DNA of 64,000 nt from Bin25 sp965221765. Its GTDB lineage: Bacteria; Bacteroidota; Bacteroidia; Flavobacteriales; Flavobacteriaceae. Made by a program: the position numbers and the translations under genes. A model generated the notes under the pieces. The model did no database searches. It saw only the letters and a program-made list of their open reading frames with translations, and was not told the origin of the DNA. The DNA lies in NCBI GenBank assembly GCA_965221765.1, contig OZ244911.1:310001-374000 (forward strand), written 5' to 3'. The first letter of the stretch is position 1; every line of letters begins with the position of its first letter. Positions 18,489-28,964 of the stretch are shown piece by piece.

Positions 18489-19739
18489 TTATGATGTGTT
18501 TAATGATAATTGATCGATATAATGTAGAATGGACCAGAGTAGAACATTAGCTCCATTGAAAGCATCTGTTTTTGTAATCGATTCTTTTTCGTTATGCGAA
18601 ACGCCCTCTTTACAAGGAATAAAAATCATGGCCGTGGGCATCACTTTAGAAAGATAAACGGCATCATGTCCTGCTCCACTGACTATTTCCAAAGAGCTTA
18701 ATTCTAGTGAGTGGACTGATTTTTTAATGGCCTTGATAGATTGTAAATCAAATGCTATTGGAGGACAATGCCATATTTCTTGGATATTGATTTCTAGACT
18801 AGTTGCATTTTGACATTCTTTAATGATTTGATTCACACCATGATGCATCTGGCTTAGGATGTCCTTATGGGGATGTCTTAGATCGATGGCCATAGAAATT
18901 GAATTAGGAACCGTATTTTGAGTTCCTGGGAGGGCATTGATTTTTCCAATGGTCATCCGAGCATCTTCACCAAATCGGTCACATAAATTGTAGAGTGAAG
19001 ATAATAACGTTGGTAATATTCTAATGGGATCTTTTCTCATATTCATGGGAAAAGGGCCAGCATGAACTTCTTGGCCTTCAACCGTTAATTCATACCATCT
19101 AATTCCTAAGACCCCTTGGACGATACCAATCGATGTTTTTTGTTTTTCTAAAATCGGTCCTTGTTCAATATGTAATTCAAAATATCCAGAGCACTTTTGA
19201 TGGTATGGAATCCCTCTGCCTAAATAACCAATTTTTTCAAGAGCTTTTTTAATGGTCATCCCATTTTCATCGGTTCTTTTGTGGGCATAATCAAGTGAAA
19301 ATACATTTCCAAAGACGCCAGATGAAATCATGGCAGGTGTAAACCGAGATCCTTCTTCGGAGGTCCAAGACACCAATTCTAGGGGGTATTTTGGCGTATA
19401 TTTATTTTCGATGAGCGTTTCAATCAATTCCAAACCCGCCAAGACTCCCAATGAACCATCATACTTACCACCAGTGGGTTGGCTGTCTAAATGACTGCCA
19501 AATAAAATAGGTGGGAGCGTATTATCCAATCCCTCCAAGCGCACGAATATGTTTCCCATCGAATCAACACGAGTATGACATCCAATAGACTTTGCCCATT
19601 GAAGTAATAAATCTCTAGAAAGTTTGTCTTGGTGGGTTAAAGCCAATCGATTGACCCCACCATTTGGGGTAGCTCCGATTCTAGCCATGGTATGAATTCG
19701 ATCCCAAAGTCTTTGTCCATTAATCCTAAGCGTTATCAA
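18489..19739 (-). CDS. Zn-dependent M20 family hydrolase (N-carbamoyl amino acid hydrolase / allantoate amidohydrolase type)
   Basis: A 416-aa binuclear metal amidohydrolase. Ligands are visible: His83 in FGSHLDSQ, bridging Asp94 in GGKYDGSLG and Glu128-Glu129 in SWTSEEGSRF, with the insertion-domain EQGPILE and RWYELTVEGQEVHAGPFPM segments characteristic of the hydantoinase/carbamoylase branch. It would remove a carbamoyl or ureido group, releasing CO2 and ammonia. First gene of the operon. Followed by ALDH and aminotransferase, it suggests N-carbamoyl-beta-alanine to beta-alanine to malonate semialdehyde, that is, the tail of reductive pyrimidine breakdown. Dihydropyrimidinase is not in the window, so this remains inference. 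Confidence 0.82.
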   Translation of the reverse strand: MITLRINGQRLWDRIHTMARIGATPNGGVNRLALTHQDKLSRDLLLQWAKSIGCHTRVDSMGNIFVRLEGLDNTLPPILFGSHLDSQPTGGKYDGSLGVLAGLELIETLIENKYTPKYPLELVSWTSEEGSRFTPAMISSGVFGNVFSLDYAHKRTDENGMTIKKALEKIGYLGRGIPYHQKCSGYFELHIEQGPILEKQKTSIGIVQGVLGIRWYELTVEGQEVHAGPFPMNMRKDPIRILPTLLSSLYNLCDRFGEDARMTIGKINALPGTQNTVPNSISMAIDLRHPHKDILSQMHHGVNQIIKECQNATSLEINIQEIWHCPPIAFDLQSIKAIKKSVHSLELSSLEIVSGAGHDAVYLSKVMPTAMIFIPCKEGVSHNEKESITKTDAFNGANVLLWSILHYIDQLSLNTS

Positions 19740-20035
19740 GAGATTTTATATTAAAGCAAAATAATGGTAGGGTTTCGTAAAAAATTCAATTCAAATTTAT
19801 GATAAGTTAAATCATATAGTGCCATGTGAACAACCCCACCCAAGCTATTGATCTTGGAAGATATCGTTCTATCATCATTTACGTGGAAAGGGATAAAACG
19901 CTTCAAAATGAAAGATTAAGTAGCTATCCAATGACTCATTTCTACAAAATAAAAACTAAAGAAAAATAACCTTATCATACAACTATGAAGAGTTTGGTAT
20001 AGATTGATGTTCGTTTAAATAAAAATAGAGAGGAA
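19740..20035. other. Intergenic region upstream of the hydrolase operon
   Basis: About 300 bp with no gene recognised. It must carry the promoter of the 19739-15729 operon, but no convincing TAnnTTTG box was found. It borders the transposon-relic region on the right. Confidence 0.45.
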
Positions 20036-20610
20036 TTATATCTTTGATTCTATCACGATTAGTGTGGATAGAGTTTTAGCCTGCCAAAGAAAAACAAGAC
20101 CGCCGATTGAAAGTTTTCGAACTTTCGATATCCTCTTGCCACGGTTTTGATTGGTTGGATTTTTCCATTGATTCGTTCGGCTCGAGCATTGCTTTGTTTG
20201 AAAGTCAAGGCATGGATAATCCCATTGAGAGGTCTTTGGAACATCTTGGCCACCTCCGTGACTTCTTGAATATCCGTCGCCTGGATTTGGTTCCAACCAA
20301 GAGGTTAATTACTCTTTGGCTTGTATGATATCGAGAGCCTGTAAAATAGTTTTAAAATCCTCACCGATTTTCACGGTTTAAATGCACCGTAAAAAACCAC
20401 TTTTTTCTGAGTTTTCTTTTTACCAAAGCCCATATTTATTGGCATTCTCGCTCTCCTTGATCGAATAGAGCGTGTTTTGTTACGGTCTATTGAGCGTATT
20501 TATCGATTCGTTGAATGATCTGGCGAATCTCCATTTCAAGGCATCATCCCCTAAAATAGCTTAAAATAGGGATGTTTTGTGGCTAGCGATAGTTTTTCAT
20601 CTTGTTAAAT
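20036..20610 (-). mobile_element. ISL3-family transposase remnant (C-terminal part)
   Basis: The frame at 20253-20059 reads KQSNARAERINGKIQ, then KTVARGYRKFENF, ending RLKLYPH: the C-terminal signature of ISL3 transposases (DDE fold, with the final catalytic Glu in ARAERINGKI). Upstream on the same strand (20300-20600) related sequence continues in shifted frames with stops. The last 24 bp of the remnant (20048-20071) recur at 61980-62003 with one mismatch, so a second ISL3 end lies in the window. Not functional. Confidence 0.75.
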
Positions 20611-20619
20611 TAAATAACC

Positions 20620-21215
20620 GGAAATAAAGCCTCTTCATTATTTCCAAAACCCCCAACTGACTGCTCACAAGCGATACGAAGTGCTCCGTATGTATTTTGT
20701 AGACCAGGCCTCACCCATGAGGTAGCCAAAATCTTTGGATACGGATACCGAGCCTTTACTTCTTTGGTGACTGATTTTAAGCAAGCTCTCAAGCAGATCC
20801 CTTCTTTGTAGCCAAGAAAAAAGGAAGGCCCTCTTCGATGGATCAGCTGGCATTGGTTCAAACCATTGTTGGTTTCCGAAAACACTATGATTCGGTTGAA
20901 GATATCAAAGTGAAGTTGGATGCCGCTGGGGAAAAAGTTTCTGAACAGACGATGTATTCCATCTTAAAAAAAAACAAGATTTTGCCCGTTTGCCCAAACG
21001 GAGCCAACAAGTCCAACGAGAGCGTTCCCATCGGGTAATCCCCGTTCCCAAGAGGGAGTCCCTTTCTTTGGTGAAAGCAGAAACGTTCCAAACCGCCGTT
21101 GGTGGTGTGTTGTGCTTTCTGCCGTTATCCGTCACGTGGGTTTGGATGTCCTCATCGAACAAAGCCGCTATCCAAAAACCCAAACCCTCTCTTGGGGGGG
21201 CGTCTATTCTCTACT
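20620..21215 (+). mobile_element. Degenerate transposase remnant with N-terminal HTH (IS1634/IS4-like)
   Basis: Across several frames the + strand reads HKRYEVLRMYFVDQ, EVAKIFGYGYRAF, GRP-SMDQLALVQTIVGFRK, KVSEQTMYSILKKN, FARLPKRSQQ, then LVKAETFQTAVGGVLCFLPL. This is the N-terminal helix-turn-helix region and start of the catalytic core of a family of large transposases. At least two frameshifts are present, and the catalytic C-terminal half is missing after about 21190. A relic. Confidence 0.65.
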
Positions 21216-21670
21216 AATAATGAACGTTTATTGGATAATTACAATTATTATCGAAAAAAACTAAAACGGGTACAAAGTCTCGAAAAGCGTTTGCTAAGAC
21301 AACTGGAGGATGATTAGGATGACTTTTTTTTACAAAAAACAGACAATGAGAACCAAAGGAATTTAGAACACAAGGAGAAGACGATTCTATTTGAATTAAA
21401 TCTTGTTCGCCAATAATTAAAAACAGCCACTCTTCCCGCCGATGTTGACTACTTGGAAAGCGAGTTCAAACATTACCAAAAGCGGTATCAAGCGGTGTTG
21501 GAACAAATCGAGGCACTCTAAAGTGTTTCGCTGTGTTATTTCCATCGGGGCCAGCCGATGGACAAACCACTAGCAAGTGAGATGATGACTAATTTCCAAA
21601 CGAACGATCAGGGCATATTGTAAACCGCTTCAACGACTTCCATAATACTATTTACTTACAATTAATGATG
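21216..21670 (+). mobile_element. Unidentified decayed sequence between two IS relics
   Basis: Broken + strand frames include a basic, coiled-coil-like segment (LLDNYNYYRKKLKRVQSLEKRLLRQLEDD) and DVDYLESEFKHYQKRYQAVLEQIEAL, separated by stops. The composition is coding-like but the family was not recognised; probably part of another transposon or element gene. Confidence 0.35.
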
Positions 21671-22453
21671 GAGACCTTTGCACTAAAATTTTGACTTTCT
21701 GCTAAAAAAAAGGATTTGATTGAAAATCCTTTATTTTTATTTGACAATTTGTTTTTGTACATCGAACGCGTGATGAATCACTTCAAATCTTATCAATCCA
21801 AACAAATGAGTTTTTTAACCCTTATCAAGGTCGGAGCCGTACAAAGACCCAACAGTTTTTTGATCAAGTCAAATGACATCATCGATTGACCACCGATGGA
21901 GGCTTTATTGGTCGAAAACGATTAATCCGGCAAAAAACAACAAGACCAAAAGGCGAATCATACCATTTTATTACTGAACATGTCGTTGATTTCGGTCTAG
22001 TTCAACCTTTCGTATGTCCAAACTCAAGAATTCACTAATGACCACATCCGTTTCATGGTTTTTTATGATTTAGACATGGTCGAGGTCGTTCCCAATCATA
22101 GCACCTAGTTTTATTTTCGTTCGGCATTAACGGCCAAATGATCTACCAACGCATCATAAATGAAGTCTACCGACAGTTAACCCAAAAGGGGGTACCATTC
22201 AAAGAATGGCGGTGGTGGATGCCAAGATTACAGATAGTCTTTTTTCTCCCAAAAGGCCAACCCAAAACGATGGACTAAGATCGAAACAAAAATAAGCGTA
22301 AAGAGCTAGAGCTTCAAGCCGAAGAGATTTATCATGATAAACAAGAAGACCGTCTCAATGCAGATCATTAATCCCGCTGATTAAGGAAGATAAAAAAGAC
22401 CTATAATGGGTATCAATGGTGCATCGCCACGACCGAGAAAGGCTTGATGCTAA
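21671..22453 (+). mobile_element. IS5-family element, 5' part (left end to about mid-transposase)
   Basis: Begins with the terminal repeat GAGACCTTTGCACTAAAAT, identical over 21 bp to the end of the IS5 element at 60930-60950. Degraded transposase frames follow: PMEALLVEND, LLLNMSLISV-FNLSYVQTQEF, HIRFMVFYDLDMVEVVPNHST, FRSALTAK, then NGYQWCIATTEKGLM. The sequence stops abruptly at GATGCTAA (22453) at the MITE-like element. Its continuation is at 29467, so this is one element split by about 7 kb. The 3-bp TAA at 22451-22453 is one half of a target duplication. Confidence 0.75.
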
Positions 22454-22579
22454 TATCAATTTGCTTTCTGAATTATATGAACTTGATTTACTCTCATTAT
22501 CGTTTTAGAGACCAATTGTAGTTTAAAAAACAAAAAATATTTTATGAATTTAAAAAGTAATTCAAAACGCAACTTAGTA
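22454..22579. mobile_element. 126-bp MITE-like element, copy 1
   Basis: Identical over 126 bp to 29341-29466 in the same orientation. The ends are imperfect inverted repeats: TATCAATTTGCTTTCTGAAT at the left against TACTAAGTTGCGTTTTGAAT read inward from the right (17 of 22 bp match over 22). There is no coding capacity and it is very AT-rich. It is flanked by TAA on the left and TTA on the right, while copy 2 has TTA left and TAA right. Size, inverted ends and 3-bp duplications fit a non-autonomous miniature transposon; no mobilising transposase was identified. Confidence 0.7.
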
Positions 22580-23000
22580 TTAGTTAGACCGAACAAGGTG
22601 GCTCAATTTGACCGTATTATACATTCCTATGTTTCGCCAACCATGGTTTCAATTGTTTGTAGATGGTGTTTTTGTCCGTCTTTTTTTTGAAGATTGTTTG
22701 GATGCTAGCCATGGTGATGATGCCTTTTTTCATGGTATTCTATTGAAAATTTTTCAAAAACGCCTTTTTTCTTGGATCGATCAATAGATGCATTTTCGAC
22801 CGTCTTGACCAACTGTCAAATAATTTTTGACCTAGTTTTTGTGATACCGTTGCAAACACTTGAGGATGCCATGTTTGGTTATGTACCGTAGCAGCTGCCC
22901 GTTGAGTCACTGATTGAGTTTTACATTGGGTTTGGATTCATACGCTTGGATTGCTAAAAACGCCAAGCACTAGCAGTTTTTTTGTCACTGAATAACCTCA
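22580..23000 (-). mobile_element. Unclassified IS relic
   Basis: Carries TGGCTCAATTTGACC near 22600-22620, whose reverse complement occurs at 29764-29778; a related sequence is at about 62113. It is therefore probably a transposon end. On the - strand, broken frames read VTQRAAATVHNQTW and KKTDKNTIYKQLKPWLAKH, suggestive of a transposase HTH, but the family was not recognised. Confidence 0.4.
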
Positions 23001-23151
23001 ACTTCCTAATCATAAAGTTTGATTGGAGTCCATTGTAGTACAAAATCATTCAATCCATCGGTCATTCAGCTCTTTGATACAAGAAAAAACGCCAACTCAT
23101 CCCATCATAATGGGACGATGGGATGGATTCGGAGAGAGAGGAATACCCCAA

Positions 23152-23190
23152 AAAAGGAAGTTTGTCATTATGATTGACAAACTTCCTTTT
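23152..23190. terminator. Strong bidirectional terminator downstream of susD
   Basis: Perfect 16-bp stem (23152-23167 with 23175-23190) and a 7-nt loop, with A-rich and T-rich tails on the two sides so that either strand ends in a U-run. It lies 22 bp after the susD stop on the - strand and would end the susCD transcript. It would also stop read-through from the IS relics on the + strand. Confidence 0.85.
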
Positions 23191-23211
23191 GGATATTTTA
23201 AATACAGATCG

Positions 23212-24684
23212 TCACCAATCTGGATTTTGAGTCAAATTGGAGTTTAACTTAATTTGTCTTTCAGGAATTGGGAACAGCAAAATTTTACCTTGTGGGGCAT
23301 TGATGCCTTCAGCTTGTACTTCATTAAGAAATTCCCCTCGACGTTTTAAATCCCAAGCTCTTTGACCTTCAAAAGCGAGTTCATAACGTCTTTCTTCTAA
23401 AACAGCAGATCGAAATTCTTGTTGGCTTAATCTAGATAAATCAGGTAAATCACTGGTGGATTCAACGCCAGAACCATCAGTTCTAGCTCGCTTTCTCACA
23501 GCATTAATCCATGTGTATTTTTCATTATTGTCCGCATCTACTTCATTCAACGCTTCTGCTGCTATTAGAAGAACATCCGCATAACGAATAATTGGTAAAC
23601 TAAATTCCGTCCTGGTCAATTGATCTCGATAATAATCAAATTTATTAATCAAATAGGGAAAGTTATCACCGTATACTTCCTGCATTGTCACGGCATCGGT
23701 TCCATTAGCATGCAAGTATTTGTCGGCGATTGTAACGGATGTTCTGTAGGATGAATGACTTTCTTTTAAAAAAGATGCTGAGGGAGCGAAATTACCAGGC
23801 ACGACAGAACTAGTCCAAAAAGAATATCGATAATTGCCTGCAGGTGCTCTAGGTCCAAACAATCCAGGAATATTGCTAGTAGTTTCTCCATCAATTCTCG
23901 GTAACTGCCAAATGTGCTCTTGGCTATATTTATTTTCTCGTTTAAAAATCGCTGCATAATCTTCCAATAAGCTGTGAGTACCATTCTGAATGACATTTTG
24001 TGCGTGTGTTAAGGCATTAGCATAATCACCACGATACAAATAAATTCGAGCTAGTAGAGAATGGACGACATTGGCATTTAATTCACCAGGGGAGCTAGTT
24101 GTTGGTAATGTTGTAGCGGCTTCATTCAAATCACTGAAAATTAAATCATAGACTTCAGATTCAGGCGTTCGTGCTGATTCAAAATCTTCTAGAGTGATTT
24201 CGGAATCAGTATATATTGGCACATCCCCCATGGCTCGAACTAAATTCCAGTGGTAAATCGCCCGAAGCGCCTTTGCTTGGGAGACAATAACGGCCTTTTG
24301 CTGTTCATTGATCCGAACTCTACCAGCATTGTCGATAACTAAATTGGAGCGATAAATACCTCGATAGGCATTACTCCATAAACCGCTAGTAAAATTATTG
24401 TCAAAAGTGAACTGATCCACACTGATGAAATCAGGGACGATGGGAGAATGAGTTAAATCGTCTGCGACGAGATCGCCATAATATAGAATAGTCAAATCAC
24501 TATAAACACCGTACAAACTTGAATAGGCAGCGGTCAGCATGGCTTCAAGATCTTTGCTTGATTGAGGATAACTTTCGCTACTGAGAGCACTTGGTGGATT
24601 TTCTGTTAAGACATCTTCGCAAGCCAATAAAGTGACTATCGAAAAAACACAAAGTGTATGTTTTATGAGTTTAAATGTTTTCAT
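23212..24684 (-). CDS. SusD/RagB family nutrient-uptake outer membrane lipoprotein
   Basis: A 490-aa surface lipoprotein that caps the SusC channel and binds glycan or peptide ligand. The signal peptide ends in a lipobox with Cys22 (TLLACEDV). Typical features: NPPSALSSESYP, SDLTILYYGDLVADD, TPR-like helices (AKALRAIYHWNLVRAMGDVP) and the conserved C-terminal LPIIRYADVLLIAAEALNE, then LAFEGQRAWDLKRRGEF. The gene looks intact and starts 17 bp after susC in the same operon. Ligand is unknown: no glycoside hydrolase or peptidase lies in the locus to suggest one. Confidence 0.92.
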   Translation of the reverse strand: MKTFKLIKHTLCVFSIVTLLACEDVLTENPPSALSSESYPQSSKDLEAMLTAAYSSLYGVYSDLTILYYGDLVADDLTHSPIVPDFISVDQFTFDNNFTSGLWSNAYRGIYRSNLVIDNAGRVRINEQQKAVIVSQAKALRAIYHWNLVRAMGDVPIYTDSEITLEDFESARTPESEVYDLIFSDLNEAATTLPTTSSPGELNANVVHSLLARIYLYRGDYANALTHAQNVIQNGTHSLLEDYAAIFKRENKYSQEHIWQLPRIDGETTSNIPGLFGPRAPAGNYRYSFWTSSVVPGNFAPSASFLKESHSSYRTSVTIADKYLHANGTDAVTMQEVYGDNFPYLINKFDYYRDQLTRTEFSLPIIRYADVLLIAAEALNEVDADNNEKYTWINAVRKRARTDGSGVESTSDLPDLSRLSQQEFRSAVLEERRYELAFEGQRAWDLKRRGEFLNEVQAEGINAPQGKILLFPIPERQIKLNSNLTQNPDW

Positions 24685-24701
24685 TTTTTCTGTATGTTGA
24701 G

Positions 24702-27700
24702 TTAAAATGTAAATGTGAAGCCCAATCGAACACTCTTTGCAACAGGGTAACCGCCATTATCAACTCCCAATTGCACATTACTGGTAGAATACAAATCGAC
24801 TTCGGGATCATATCCAGTATAGTTCGTCAAGGTGATTAAATTGTCCCCAGCAATATAAACTTGTGCGCTATCAAAAGTGCCTAGTCCCCACGCCTCTAAT
24901 TGTGCTGAGGTAAAATCGTAAGAGAGATTGATGGTCTTTAACCGAATATAGGAGCCATCTTGAACATCTCGACTACTAAAGTTTTTCCATTCACCAGCAT
25001 TTGTTAATGGAGCTTCAATGGTCGTGCTGGTTCCAGGACCTTGCCATCTTTCTTCAAAAACTCGTCTGTAGACATTATGTTTTTGTGGTTTTGACAACAA
25101 ACCAATCCCATTGAGATCAGCAATATCATTCCCGTAACTTCCATTGACAAATAAATAAAGAGTCCAATTTTGATACTGCAAATCATTAGAGAATCCAAAA
25201 ATAAAATCGGGATTTGGATTTCCAATAATGGCTCTATCATCAGAATTTCTTCTGAATCCATCGCCATTTAAATCGGCATATTGGGGAAGTCCTGGAATAT
25301 TGATTCCTCCCACAGTACTTCCTTCAGCAAGAATCTCTTCTTCAGAATCCCAAATGCCATCAAAAATGTAGCCCCAAAACAAACCAATTTCTTCGCCAGG
25401 TCGAATCAGAGTACGCCCCCACGCTGATTCACCGCGTCCAATACCATTGATAATCTCTTCGGTTCCAGGTTGGAGTTCCAAAACTTTACTTCGATTAAAG
25501 GAAATATTGAAACTCGAATTCCAATTAAATTTTTGACCCAATTTATTATAACCAATGGTCAGTTCAAAACCCTTATTTTCAACGCTTCCTACATTATCTA
25601 ATTGAGATCCAAAACCAGTTGCTTGGGTCCCCACGGGTCGGCTCAGCAACAAATCGGTCGTTGTTTTGACATAATACTCTGCAGTGAGGTTCAGCGAATT
25701 GTCGAAAAATCCTAAATCAATCGCCCCATTGATTTGTTCTGTACTTTCCCATTTCAAATCCGAATTCGCTAAAAATGATGGGGCAAAACCGATTACTGGA
25801 GCTCCACCAACAAAAGTTCTTACCGTTCCATACTGTGCGATGGATTGATAATTACCGATATTATTATTCCCGGAAATGCCAAAACTTCCTCTTAGTTTCA
25901 AATAACTTAATCCTCCTAAATCTTGTAAAAAGTTTTCTTCGGATACAGTCCAACCTAAACCTACAGAAGGAAACCAACCCCATTTGTTATTAATCCCAAA
26001 TCGGGAAGAACCATCTCTTCGCAAAGTCCAAGTAAAACTGTATTTGTCATGAAATTGTATCGGACTCTTCCCAAATAGGATAACAAACCGTTTTCACTGA
26101 CAAAACTTCCAGAAGGTCTTGGATTTGATCCAGACCCTAGATTATTAAATTCTAAGATATCATTAATAAAATCTTGAGTTTGAGCGGAAAAACTTTCTCT
26201 TTTATTGGTTTGAATGGAATGCAATAAAGTGAGATCTAATCGATGAATCCCCCAACTTTTGTTATAATTGAGACTATAATCATTAAGGATATTGGTGTTA
26301 TCTCCACCCAAAATGGTTGCTTGACCATTGTGGTTAATGGTCTGTGTTTCGACAGTTGTTGGGGCATAAAGTTGTCTTTTGGAATGCAGTAAGTCCAAAC
26401 CAAAATGAGCTTTAAAGTTTAAGCCTTCGATAATGTCGTATTGCACATAGGCGGTTGATAGAATACGAGTGACGCGCCCCACATCCGTTCTTGTGGTGGC
26501 AATCGAAACAGGATTTTCTAAAACCTTAACACTCTCATCATGATTATGGACAAAATTACCATTTGCATCCCGCACAGGAATGACCGGAGTGGCTGTTTGT
26601 GCATTCCACAGTGGCGTATCCGCCGTGAAACCAGTCCCATCCGTTGGCACTCGATTGCTAATGGAACGATTGGCATTGACATTGAGTCCCAAACTCAATC
26701 GATTGCCAAATTGTTGGTTGAAGTTCACTTTCACGCCCGCTCGTTTAAAATTAGATTCGATAATGATGCCATCTTGATCTAGGTAGTCTCCAGAAATCAA
26801 GTAGGTGCTTTTTTCATTACCGCCACTGACAGATAAATTGACTCGATGAGTCAATGCGGTTCTAAAAATTTCATCCTGCCAATCGGTTCCTTCTCCAAGT
26901 TCTTCTGGAAGCGGTTTTTTGACCCCGTCATAGATTGGAAGTCGATTATTATTGGCTGCCCATTCATTAGTCAAAATGGCAATTTCTTCTGCATTCGCTA
27001 AATCCAACTTATTTCTGACGGTTGAAATTTGAGTGGAATAGCCAAGATCTAATTTAGCACGACCTGGAGCACCTCTTCTAGTGGTTATAATCACAACGCC
27101 ATTGGCTCCACGTGCTCCATAAATGGCTGTTGCAGAAGCATCTTTGAGAATCGTAATCGATTCGATTTCACTATCACTTAAAGACAATAGAGGGTTTGCC
27201 GTATTTAAATCTTCAGGCAGTGGAAAGCCATCCACAACATACAAAGGCTGGCTCCCCGAATTAATGGAACTGGTTCCACGAATCCTGATTCTGATGCCGC
27301 CTCCAGGCTCATTATTTGAGGCTTTGATATCGACGCCCGCTGCACGCCCTTGAATAGAGTGTAAAAAATTATTCGATGGGGTTTTTTGTACATCTTCAGC
27401 CGATACAGAAACAATAGATCCCGTAAGATCTCTTCTTCTTGCTGTTCCATAACCAACCACCACCACTTCTTCTATTGCAGAATCTAAAGACATGATGACA
27501 ATGATATTGGAGATATCAGATTCATTACTCACATTCACTTCCGTGGTCACATAGCCAATATAGGACACCGATAAAATCGCATCTCGGCTATCAATATAAA
27601 TTGAAAACTGACCATCAAAATCCGTTTGCGTTCCGTTAGTGGTGCCTTTTTCAACGATGTTGGCACCAGGAAGTGGTTGGCTGTTTTCGTCTAAAACTTG

Positions 27701-28043
27701 ACCAGAAATCTGAATTTGTGGAACGAGCCCGTTCGGCGAGGTTTTTAATTTAAGTGGGATGAGTAATTTGGCTTTTTTATCCCGAATTGCTTTGTCATCC
27801 GTCGACTCATACGCTATGGCGTTAGATTCAAGTACAAAATAGGGGGGGCATCGCTTTGACGCTCCCCTTTTCAAGAAATTTTTCTTGAGAATCGACCAAC
27901 AAATGAGCGTCTTTTGAAAACGAATGACTTGGACTTAATCCAAGTAAAAAAGTACTACAGAAAAGAACGAGTGTCCTCAAGATCTTGACCCGAAATGACA
28001 CTGAAAAATATTGTAGCCACTTCTTGTAAAAAGAGTTTTCCAT
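24702..28043 (-). pseudogene. SusC/RagA TonB-linked outer membrane receptor, interrupted by two frameshifts
   Basis: TonB-dependent importer partnered with SusD, about 1110 codons. Order: signal peptide from ATG 28043 (MENSFYKKWLQYF...LVLFCSTFLLGLSPSHS), an unusual 60-aa linker, the carboxypeptidase-like domain (ISGQVLDENSQPLPGANIVE), TonB box/plug (VVVVGYGTARRRDLTGS, GVDIKASNNEPGGGIRIRIR), then the beta-barrel ending SVRLGFTFTF. A C7 run at 27842-27848 is one base too long to join signal peptide and plug. A one-base loss near 26050 (YNFHDKYSF expected) separates the barrel parts. Either the gene is dead, phase-switched at the C-run, or carries assembly errors. susD is intact. Confidence 0.85.
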
Positions 28044-28102
28044 AAGTTTGATTTTATAGTTAACATGTTTGAAATTTAGTGTGTCGTATTTTATTGTTCT
28101 GT

Positions 28103-28139
28103 CAAATTTACGAAAGTGATTGGAATATTTTCGAAAATA
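28103..28139 (-). promoter_or_regulatory. Candidate susC promoter with palindromic operator
   Basis: On the - strand a perfect TAAATTTG matches the Bacteroidota -7 consensus TAnnTTTG (+ strand 28103-28110), 60 bp before the susC ATG. Upstream of it, at 28126-28139, is a perfect 14-bp palindrome TATTTTCGAAAATA in the place where the -33 region falls, a plausible repressor or activator site. No regulator or anti-sigma gene is adjacent. Confidence 0.5.
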
Positions 28140-28249
28140 CGAACATTCCAACATATGGTTTTATGAACAACATCATGTTCCACAATTTATTACAACCCAA
28201 GCCTCTGTTGATTGGATTTTCCATGATTTGTGTTTTTTGATCGGCAACA

Positions 28250-28700
28250 TCATTGATGCTTTTCTTTCTAATCAATCACCGTCTCAACACTCCGATTCCG
28301 CTTCTAACATTGCTTTTCTTTTCGAAACGAATCAATTCTACTTCCGAATATTTCAATGCCGAATGGCTTTTTCATGAGATTGTCTTTGATTCATGCCAAA
28401 CCATTCTTTTTGTTCATGATTTTCATCAACTGTAATCTAACTTTTCGCGTTTTCTCGAGGATCGCTTGAACGGATGCTCGCATGGACTTTTGATTCGGTA
28501 GTTGTTGTATTTTGGGGTTCCAACAGAAATCGATTCGACCACACCAATCATGCCGTTCGCTTCAAAATCGCCCAAACAAATTCGTTTGTCTACCACCGCA
28601 AAACGATGATTCATCAATTAATGCTTTTGGATTCCTCTTCTTTTTCTCACCTTGGCTTTTTTTGGCATGACGTCGATAGAAATCCAAGCTTTGGCTAGGA
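28250..28700 (-). mobile_element. IS30-family transposase remnant
   Basis: Degraded - strand frames read YRRHAKKSQGEKKKRNPK, then RFAVVDKRICLGDFEANGMIG, then VQAILEKTRKV. The D-R-GDFE-D pattern is the region before the first catalytic residues of IS30 transposases, where homologues have RIGDWE-DTIIG. Several frameshifts and stops; neither element end was identified. It sits upstream of the susC promoter. Confidence 0.55.
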
Positions 28701-28841
28701 CGTTTTTGAGACACGCTAATTAAAGATGGTTTTATTTTTTCTTTTAATGTAACAAATCAATATCAAAATAGTTTTGGTAGACAAAATAACCAAATAAACC
28801 TATTGTTTTCATCTAATAAGATTCGTGTTTCCACTAACCCC

Positions 28842-28964
28842 ATGATCAAACTTGAAGATATCCACAAATCCTACAAAATGGGCAATTCGTATCTACATGC
28901 TCTGAAAGGAATCAATTTTGAGGTCGAAAGTGGAGAGTTAGTAGCTATTATGGGTTCTGTATAA
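28842..28964 (+). pseudogene. ABC transporter ATP-binding protein (MacB/LolD-like), truncated just before Walker A
   Basis: Forty residues of a clear ABC ATPase N-terminus: MIKLEDIHKSYKMG, HALKGINFEVESGELVAIMGS, then V and a stop. The next residues in the family would be SGSGKST, the Walker A motif. The reading breaks exactly where the IS21-family end begins (TGTATAATCAAG at about 28958). The rest of the gene is not in the window. MacB/LolD-type exporters for lipoproteins or peptides have this exact opening. Non-functional. Confidence 0.85.

Noticed and set aside
28120..28435. Overlapping + strand frames upstream of susC
   Set aside because: They cross the susC promoter region and the antisense of the IS30 remnant and show no protein-like motif.
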